Assembly: GCA_023428025.1 (NCBI GenBank) | Contig: JAEYZN010000034.1 | Coordinates: 1-64,000 of the forward strand | Direction of reading: 5' to 3' | Origin: Bacillota bacterium | GTDB lineage: Bacteria > Bacillota > Clostridia > Christensenellales > SZUA-584 | DNA: 64,000 bases | Shown: positions 25,949 through 33,300 of the stretch, one piece after another | How the letters are laid out: every line of letters starts with the position of its first letter | How positions within the stretch are numbered: the stretch's first letter is position 1 | Notes under the pieces: model-generated | What the model was told of the DNA's origin: nothing | The model's input: the letters and a program-made list of their open reading frames with translations, nothing else | Database searches by the model: none | Program-made: the position numbers and the translations under genes

Positions 25949-26137
25949 TCAAATCTTGCCCGTTATAAACTGCACGCCCTCTTTGGACTTGCTGAGAGAG
26001 ATATCCCGGCGCTTGGACAGGATGTACTTGTCATCCGTTTCATCCACAACGCGGTACTTCACGTTTTTGATATAGCGCTGCCGCCCATTGTAAAAATCCA
26101 TGGTTTCCAGAAATTCGATATACTTCTTTTCTTTCAT
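25949..26137 (-). CDS. Small protein of unknown function
   Basis: A 62-residue protein, charged and beta-like: MKEKKYIEFLETMDFYNGR, then 'KNVKYRVVDETDDKYILSKR'. The sequence is AT-richer than the flanks. GTGGGGTTGTC precedes the ATG. It resembles short single-domain proteins of Firmicutes but I recognise no family. It lies between the mreB-like gene and the blaI promoter, all on the minus strand. Confidence 0.6.
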   Translation of the reverse strand: MKEKKYIEFLETMDFYNGRQRYIKNVKYRVVDETDDKYILSKRRDISLSKSKEGVQFITGKI

Positions 26138-26199
26138 GACAACCCCACAATAAAAATCAATTTAGACTTATCTTAGTCTGCGGCTGTCGCAGATTGAGT

Positions 26200-27231
26200 T
26201 CAATATTCCTCCGGCTGGTAATACTGCACGTTTTGGTCGGATACCAGATGGGCGGTGTCCACCGCGCGTCCGGTGCCGATCGCCACGCACGACATCGCGT
26301 CCTCCGCCACGTAGCACGGCAGGCTCGTCTTCATGCTGATCAGCTTGTCCAGCCCATACATCAGCGAGCCGCCGCCCGTCATGCACAGGCCGTTTTCGTT
26401 GATGTCGGAAGACAGCTCCGGCGGCGTGCGCTCCAGCACGTTGTGTATCGTCTCCAGCATCGCGGCCAGCGGTTCCTCAAAGGCTTCGATGGTGTCGTTG
26501 GAACTCAGCACCATCGACTTGGGCAGGCCGGATATCAGGTTGCGGCCCGTCACCTCCATGTGCACCGGCTCTTCCCGCGGGAACGCGGAACCGATGTTCA
26601 CCTTGATCTCCTCCGCCGTCTTCTCGCCGATCAGCAGGTTATGCTTCTTTTTCATGAAACGCACCACCGCGTCGTCCAGCTTGTCCCCCGCGATTTTAAG
26701 CGACTCGTGGATGACCATGCCCCCCAGCGATATCACGGCCACGTCCGTGGTGCCGCCGCCGATATCGATGATCATGTTGCCGTACGGGGCGCTGATATCA
26801 AGGCCGGCCCCGATGGCCGCGGCGATGGGTTCCTCGATCAGGCTGGCGCGCTTCGCGCCCGCTTCCTCCGCCACCTCGATCAGCGCGCGGCGTTCCACGT
26901 CCGTCACGCCGGACGGCACGCATATCACCACGTTCGGCTTCATGAACAGGCGCCGCCCGATCACCTTGCGCAGGAAAAAACGCAGCATGCGCTCGGTGTC
27001 GTGATAGCTGGAGATGACGCCGTCCCGCAAGGGCCGCACCACGGCAATATTGCCGGGCGCCCGGCCCAGCATCGCGTCGGCTTCTTCGCCGATCGCAAGG
27101 ATCTCCCCTGTGTTTTTGCTCACCGCCACTACCGACGGTTCCGTGAGCACAATCCCTTGTCCCTTAACAAAAATGCGCACGTTGGATGTGCCCAGGTCAA
27201 TACCGATATTGTCTTGTTCAAATAACGCCAT
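26200..27231 (-). CDS. MreB/Mbl-like bacterial actin
   Basis: A 343-residue actin-fold protein. The phosphate-1 loop 'NIGIDLGTSNVRIFVKGQGI' and the adenosine-side motif 'IIDIGGGTTDVAVISLGG' are intact, as is 'SLIEEPIAAAIGAGL'. MreB filaments guide cell-wall synthesis along the cell body. It is not followed by mreC or mreD, as the main mreB usually is, so this is probably an Mbl or MreBH-like paralogue. The start at 27231 gives the usual short N terminus before the loop. A promoter with TATAAT lies about 90 bases upstream. Confidence 0.9.
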   Translation of the reverse strand: MALFEQDNIGIDLGTSNVRIFVKGQGIVLTEPSVVAVSKNTGEILAIGEEADAMLGRAPGNIAVVRPLRDGVISSYHDTERMLRFFLRKVIGRRLFMKPNVVICVPSGVTDVERRALIEVAEEAGAKRASLIEEPIAAAIGAGLDISAPYGNMIIDIGGGTTDVAVISLGGMVIHESLKIAGDKLDDAVVRFMKKKHNLLIGEKTAEEIKVNIGSAFPREEPVHMEVTGRNLISGLPKSMVLSSNDTIEAFEEPLAAMLETIHNVLERTPPELSSDINENGLCMTGGGSLMYGLDKLISMKTSLPCYVAEDAMSCVAIGTGRAVDTAHLVSDQNVQYYQPEEY

Positions 27232-27322
27232 TATAATTATTGCCCCCAGTTGTCGACTCAAAATAAAAAGGCACATGGCTTGCGTGGTATCACCATGTCT
27301 GCCGAAATTCCCGCTTCGATGT

Positions 27323-27351
27323 ATTATAACACAACCTAAATAAAAAGGTAA
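27323..27351 (-). promoter_or_regulatory. Promoter of the mreB-like gene
   Basis: Minus strand: -35 TTACCT (27351-27346), 17-base spacer, -10 TATAAT (27328-27323). The rest of the 440-base divergent gap up to 27670 is AT-rich and carries a possible Spo0A box. Confidence 0.55.
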
Positions 27352-27478
27352 CACTTTTTTTACTTATGCACATATTATACACATACATATCTCTCCTTCT
27401 AGTCCAATTATCCCGTTATAAAGTCAAAAGGCGGTTATTCTCAGTCTTTTGCGTATTTCGTCAATTCTTCACTGATTT

Positions 27479-27485
27479 TGTCGAA
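27479..27485 (+). promoter_or_regulatory. Spo0A-box-like site
   Basis: TTTTGTCGAAAAA (core TGTCGAA) lies about 190 bases before the histidine kinase gene at 27671. It matches the 0A-box consensus well, including the T and A flanks. One such 7-mer alone is weak evidence; a second copy lies before the giant kinase gene at 36151. Confidence 0.4.
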
Positions 27486-27670
27486 AAAGCAGGAAGAAAG
27501 AGTTTTATCGCGAAAAATGACAGTAAGTTTAACAATTCTCTTTTCTTGCATACAAACGGCTGCCGCTGTCAAGGTGCTTATCGTCCCGCCTTTAACCATG
27601 TTGTAACATCGCACTGCCGGAACATGATCTGTATCAACCTGATAATCCGTATTTCGAGGAGGTCTGTTTC

Positions 27671-29866
27671 ATGACTGATCAGGGACATGGTGAATTCACC
27701 GACCTGCAAATATTTCCGACGAGAGAGGATTTGGGCGTGGCATTGGCATATCGCCTCACTTCCGCCGCGTCCATACTGAACGATTCCCCTCTGGCGGATG
27801 CGGACACAGCTGTCGCCGACGCGCTGGCTTGCGTCGCGGATGGCATCGGGGCGGAATACGCGCTGGCGGTTCTCTACGACTGGGACAACCGCGTGGCCAG
27901 CCCATGGGCCGAGCGGCCGTCTGCCGGTATCCAAAGCTGCCCGCCGTCCGTACCTTTTTCGGATATGCCGGACCTGCTGCTCAAACATCACAGCAGCGGC
28001 AAGCCGGATTACAGTGCCATCCATCCCGGCATCGCGCATGGCCTCCCTGCCATCTCCGTTCCCATGATGGCGCAGGAAAAGGCGCTGGGCGCCTGCTGCT
28101 TTGCGGCCATCCCCGCCGCGCAGCGCCGGCTGCCCGGCATGCTGCCCGGACTGAAGCTGTTCTGCGCCCTGCTGGCAGGCTTTCTGCTGCGCATACGCGC
28201 CGAACAATCGCGCGGCGACGCGGCGGAATCCTCGCGGCTGCTTCTCGACTCCACGCGTGACGCCATCGGCATGCTGGATACCGGCGGCGTCATCCTGAGC
28301 ATCAACGGGTGCTTTGCCACGCGTTTCGGGAAAAAGCCGGGCCAGCTGATCGGCCATAATTGGAGCGGGCTGACGCCCTTATCCCGCTATGGCGACCTGC
28401 TGGAACGCTGGATGCGCATTTTCAACCAGGTGCTGAAGGCCAGAAAACCTCAGTTTTTTGAGGATTACCGGGACGGGCGGTGGTTCGACAACCGTTTTTA
28501 TCCCGTGTTCAAGAAGGGCGGCGTGGTGGCCGTGACCATCATCTCCACCGACATCACGGACAAAAAGCGCCTTGAGGAAGAAAAGCAGGCCCTCGCCATG
28601 CTTCAGACACAGACGGAGGAACGGCGCAAAAAGGAGGAGGAGTATCTGGAGATACTCAACAGTACCACAGAGGGCAATTTCGTGGTGGATTTTGAGACGG
28701 GCGAAACGCACTACTCGGACAAATGGTTAAAGCGTCTGGGCCTCAGCGGGACTGAGCCCACCGAGATGCTCGGCAAATTTTTCGAACGCATGAGGCAGGA
28801 AGATGTCGCCGCCATCATCTCGGACTGGGATAAAGCCGCCCGAATGATGCTGTCCAAATTCCGGCGCGAATACCAGATCACGGACGGACACGGCAAAACG
28901 CTGTGGGCATTGATACAAGGCAAGCTGATCTACAACGAGACGGGCCGCCTTGCCAAGGCCTACGGCACCTTCATCGATATTACCGAACGCAAAAGAATGG
29001 AGCTGGCTCTCAAAAAACAGGCTGAACAGCTGCTGGAAAGAACCCGGCTGGTGAACAACTTCTTCATCAACGTATCGCACGAATTCCGCACGCCGCTGTC
29101 GGTGCTGCTGATGATGCTGGATACGATGGACATCCATCTGGAAGAAGCCCGCTGCGAATACGGTGGCGGCATCAAAAATGTGTGCGGGGAAATGCGCCTC
29201 AGCGTATACCGGCTGATGCACCTGATCGGCAACATACTGGACGCGACGAAAATAGAGGCCGGTTTCGACAGGCCCGTGCTTGAGGAGCTTGACGTGGTGG
29301 CGCTGGCGGACGAGGTGGTGGAGGCGGTGCGCGACCATGTGCGCGGCACGGGCATCAGCCTTGTGTTCTCGCCGGATACGGATTCGCGGATGATGCCGAT
29401 GGACAGCGCCAAGCTGGAGAAGATACTGCTGAACCTGCTGTCCAACGCGGTCAAGCATTCGCCCTCCGGCGGCCGGGTCATCCTCAGCATGAGAAACAGC
29501 CGGAACAGCGTGCGTATCGCCGTGCAGGACCAGGGCCCCGGCATACCGGCGGACAAGGTCGGCCAGATATTCGACCGGTTCCGGCACGCCGGCTCGCCCT
29601 CCCGCGTGCAGGTGGGCTGCGGCATCGGTCTGTCACTCACAAAATCGCTGGTTGAATTGCTGGGCGGGCGCATATGTGTCGAAAGCCGCCCCGGCCATGG
29701 CAGCCGTTTTTTCGTGGAACTGCCCGCGCTGCCATTGACAGAACCATCCCCCCGCGCCGCGCAGGAGGGCCTGACGCTGGCACAGCAGGTTCAGATCGCT
29801 TTTTCGGACACCATTTTTGACGGCGCTGTGTCTCCTTCCCGTTCGCACCTGTTCCTGCTGGATTAG
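27671..29866 (+). CDS. Soluble PAS-domain sensor histidine kinase
   Basis: A 731-residue kinase without membrane helices. Residues 1-185 look like a GAF domain, then PAS (about 195-305), a short coiled coil, a second PAS with PAC (about 330-445), HisKA with H470 in NVSHEFRTPLS, and HATPase_c with 'LLNLLSNAVKHSPSGG', 'DQGPGIPADKV' and 'GCGIGLSLTKSL'. A tail of about 45 residues after the ATPase domain contains FSDTIF. The PAS domains match two in the giant kinase at 30375-36053 closely (for example EDYRDGRWFDNRFYPVFK). AGGAGG precedes the ATG. The receiver gene follows 112 bases on and is its likely partner. Confidence 0.92.
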   Translation: MTDQGHGEFTDLQIFPTREDLGVALAYRLTSAASILNDSPLADADTAVADALACVADGIGAEYALAVLYDWDNRVASPWAERPSAGIQSCPPSVPFSDMPDLLLKHHSSGKPDYSAIHPGIAHGLPAISVPMMAQEKALGACCFAAIPAAQRRLPGMLPGLKLFCALLAGFLLRIRAEQSRGDAAESSRLLLDSTRDAIGMLDTGGVILSINGCFATRFGKKPGQLIGHNWSGLTPLSRYGDLLERWMRIFNQVLKARKPQFFEDYRDGRWFDNRFYPVFKKGGVVAVTIISTDITDKKRLEEEKQALAMLQTQTEERRKKEEEYLEILNSTTEGNFVVDFETGETHYSDKWLKRLGLSGTEPTEMLGKFFERMRQEDVAAIISDWDKAARMMLSKFRREYQITDGHGKTLWALIQGKLIYNETGRLAKAYGTFIDITERKRMELALKKQAEQLLERTRLVNNFFINVSHEFRTPLSVLLMMLDTMDIHLEEARCEYGGGIKNVCGEMRLSVYRLMHLIGNILDATKIEAGFDRPVLEELDVVALADEVVEAVRDHVRGTGISLVFSPDTDSRMMPMDSAKLEKILLNLLSNAVKHSPSGGRVILSMRNSRNSVRIAVQDQGPGIPADKVGQIFDRFRHAGSPSRVQVGCGIGLSLTKSLVELLGGRICVESRPGHGSRFFVELPALPLTEPSPRAAQEGLTLAQQVQIAFSDTIFDGAVSPSRSHLFLLD

Positions 29867-29978
29867 CCGGGGGCGAACCAACAAACCTATGGAACATGCT
29901 GGAAATTCATTATTGCAAAAGCATCGCATTTTTGATAAACTTTATTTGAATTTAACATTAGGAAAAGCAGGTGCATCC

Positions 29979-30365
29979 ATGGACCAGATACGCGTTATGA
30001 TCACGGACAACAGTGTGGAATTCGCCGTGCTATTCAGAGAACGCCTGGAGTTTTATCCCGGCATCAAAGTCGTGGGCATTGCCCACAACAGCCTTCATAC
30101 CCTCCATCTGCTGCGCAACACCGCAGTGGATGTGCTGCTGCTTGACATCGTTATGCCAGGCATGGACGGGCTCGAGCTGCTGCAGAGGCTGGAAGAGGGG
30201 GCTGGTAAGCCTCTCGTTTTTATCGTATCCGCCCTGGGTACGGACGCCATCATCAAGCAGGCCCTATCGCTGGGCGCGTCCGGATTTTTTGTGAAGCCGG
30301 TGGATTGCGACAAGTTGGCCGCCGCCATCAGTGCCGCCATACATTCTTACCGGGCTTCACGCTAA
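29979..30365 (+). CDS. Stand-alone receiver protein, Spo0A/Spo0F-like
   Basis: A 128-residue CheY-fold receiver with no output domain. The phosphorylation site is D56 in LLLDIVMPGMDGLELLQRL; the acidic pocket has D10, the switch residue is S84 and the conserved lysine K106 (FFVKPVD). 'LDIVMPGMDGL' and 'SLGASGFFVKPVD' resemble the receiver of Spo0A, but the DNA-binding half is missing, as in Spo0F. It probably passes phosphate between the two flanking kinases and a downstream protein. The start follows AAGCAGGTG. It ends nine bases from the convergent giant kinase gene. Confidence 0.9.
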   Translation: MDQIRVMITDNSVEFAVLFRERLEFYPGIKVVGIAHNSLHTLHLLRNTAVDVLLLDIVMPGMDGLELLQRLEEGAGKPLVFIVSALGTDAIIKQALSLGASGFFVKPVDCDKLAAAISAAIHSYRASR

Positions 30366-30374
30366 ACGCATCCG

Positions 30375-33300
30375 TTAAAAGCTGATATCCGAAAATTCCG
30401 TCATGATACGGCTCTGCAGGGTGGACGACTGCACGCCTATGTTTAGTGTTGCCCTGGGGATGCGGGTCTTCGGCAGTTCCACCAAAAAGTCGCTGCCGCA
30501 GCCCTCTCGGCTCTCCACCCATATATGCCCGCCCAGCAGCTCCGCCAGCGATTTGCACAGCGACAGGCCAATGCCGCAGCCCTCGCTGGAACGCGCCAGC
30601 GTGTTGTTGACCTGGCGGAACCGGTCAAATATGATCTGCTTTTTGTCGTCCGGGATACCTTCCCCGTTATCCTGCACCGATATGACGATGCTCTCTTTTC
30701 TGTCTTCGCACGCCACACAGACCGTGCCGCCCGTTTTGGTGTGCTTGATGGCGTTGGACAGCAGGTTGATCACGATCCTTTCCACAAACTCCGCGTCCGT
30801 ATTCATCACCTTCACCCGCATGCCGCAACTGAACGCCATGTTGAGCCCGCGCCGCGCCGCGTATGGCTTCACAGACTCCACAATATTTTTCAGCAGCGTC
30901 ACCACATCGGTATACGCGCACATGGGCTGCAAAAAGCCGGCGTCTATCTTGGTGATGTCCAGCAGGTTGCCCACCAGCTTGGACAGGCGGCACGTGTTCT
31001 GCATCATGGTGTTCAGGTTCTTTTGCAGCTTTTCCCCATCCAGGCTGCCCCGTTTCATGTGTTCGCTCATAATTTCCATCGCCAGCTGCAGCACGGATAT
31101 CGGCGTTTTGAACTCGTGCGAGATGTTGATGAAAAAGTCGGTGATGAGCGCGTTCTTTTCGGCCAGCTCCCGTGCGGCCTGCCGCAGCTCCTGCTCCATG
31201 ACAATGCGGTCCGTGATGTCCCGCGCGACGCCGATCAGCCCGATCACTTTGCCCTGTTCGTCGTGCCAGGGCGTTTTGCTGCACAGGAACGTGCGCATCT
31301 TCTTCCCGGAAAAGACTTTCTCCTCCACCACCTCGGCCACGTCGTTTTCCATCACGCGCCTGTCGTTTTCCATGTTGATCCTGGCGCATTCGGCGTCCTT
31401 GTAATATTCTATGGCGGGCTTCCCCATCATACCCGCAACGGGAACGCCCGTGGTCACCGCCATGGCCTCGTTGGCCATCAGTATGCGGCTCTCGCGGTCC
31501 TTCAGGAAGACCGGGTCGTTCGCGCCGTCTATGATGGCGCGCAGCAGCTCTTCGCTTTGTCTCAGCGCCTCTTCGGCGCTTATTCGTTTCACCGCCACCG
31601 CGATGCTGTCCGCGACAGACTTCATCAGCGCCAGCTCTTCCTCGCTGAAGCTGTCGGCCGTGCGCGTGCCGAAGCTCAGCGTGCCGATGGTTTTGCCGTC
31701 CGCCAGCAGCGGATGGCAGGCGTAGGCGCGGACGCCGATCTGTTTTAAGAAAACGAGGCTCTCCTCTGTTGACGACTGGATATGTTCCGCCACGATACGG
31801 CGGCCGGTTTGCGCGACGCGTCCGCACACCCCCGCGCCAAACGCCAGCGGCGTGATATTCCGCCGCTGCTCATCCGAAACGCCGACGCACGCGTTCAGGT
31901 ACAGCACCGGCTGGTCACCCTCCACCAGATAGTTGCAGAAAACATCACAGTTCAAAAACCGCATGACCTTGGCACAGGGCGCCTTGGTGTCCCTGCGGGG
32001 CGTGGCGCTGCTGAGTATCTTCTCCGTGGTCTCATAAAGCAGCTCGATGCACTCGTTGCTGTGCCGGAGCGATTTGACCGTTTCCTGCAGCGCGTCGCGC
32101 GCGTTTTTCAGCTCGGTGATGTCGTGGGCGGTGCCCAGTACGCCCAGTATGTTGCCGTTGGTGTCCCGCCAGGGCACCTTGGACAGCGAATACGTCCGGT
32201 ATCCGTTTATCGTCGTCATGGATTCCTGGCACACCAGCATGCGGCCCGTCTCCATCACCAGCCGGTCGTTCTCCGTCACCTCGCGGGCCAGCTCGTCGTC
32301 ACCGTACAGTTCAAAGTCGTTTTTGCCGATCATATCCCGCGCGCTTAAGCCAAAGGCCTTGCCGTAGGCCTCGTTGATCATCACCACCCGGCCCTCCCGG
32401 TCCTTGATGAACATGAAGTCGGACGCGCTGTCCATGAAGGTGCGCATCAGCAGTTCGTGTTCCCTCAACGCTTCTTCGGCCTTTTTCCTGTCCGTGATGT
32501 CCATTGTGGTGCCGTATATCTTGAGCGGCAAGCCCTCCTCGTTATACAGTATCTTGTTTTGGCCGAGGACCCAGATGTAATGGCCGTCCGCCATCCTGAT
32601 CCGGTATTCCACCTTAAATTTGCTCAGCCTGTTTTCGATCGCGTATTCGCGCTTCGCCAGCACCATTTCCCTGTCATCAGGATGCGTGACGCTGTCCGTA
32701 TAGCCCAGCCGTTGGCTGTAGGGTATTCGCTCCGCGCCGATCCTCTTCATCCATTGTACCGAATACTGTATTGTCCCGCGCTGGATGTCGTATATCCACG
32801 AGCCATCGGTGGAGCCGTCCAGTATCTCCAGGTAGTCCTTTTCCTTCTGCTGGAGCAGCTCGGCTTCGCGCTCCAACCGGGTGATGAGCCTGGCCTCTTC
32901 GTCGGCCTTCTTCTTGGCGGTGATATCGGTGAAAAACATCGTGACCGCCACCACCTCGCCGTTTTTGAATACCGGGCATATCCGGGTGTCCAGACATAAT
33001 CCATCCCGGCAGTCCTCATAAAACTCGGCAATGCCCGTCGCAAAAACGTTATTGATCTTCTGCTGGCGCTGTGCGGATCCGCCATACTGCTCGGCTGTGT
33101 AATGCTCCTGCATTCTGGTGCCCACCATCTCCTCCGGCCTTTTTCCAAACTGGGCGGCGAACACCCTGCCCGCGCTCAGCACAATGCCTTCCCGGTCAAA
33201 CATCGCCACGCCGTCGTAGGTGGAATCGAGGATCATCCGGTTGGTCTCGTTGGCCACCTGCAGCTCCAGCATGAAGTCGATCCTTTGCAGCATGTTGGAC

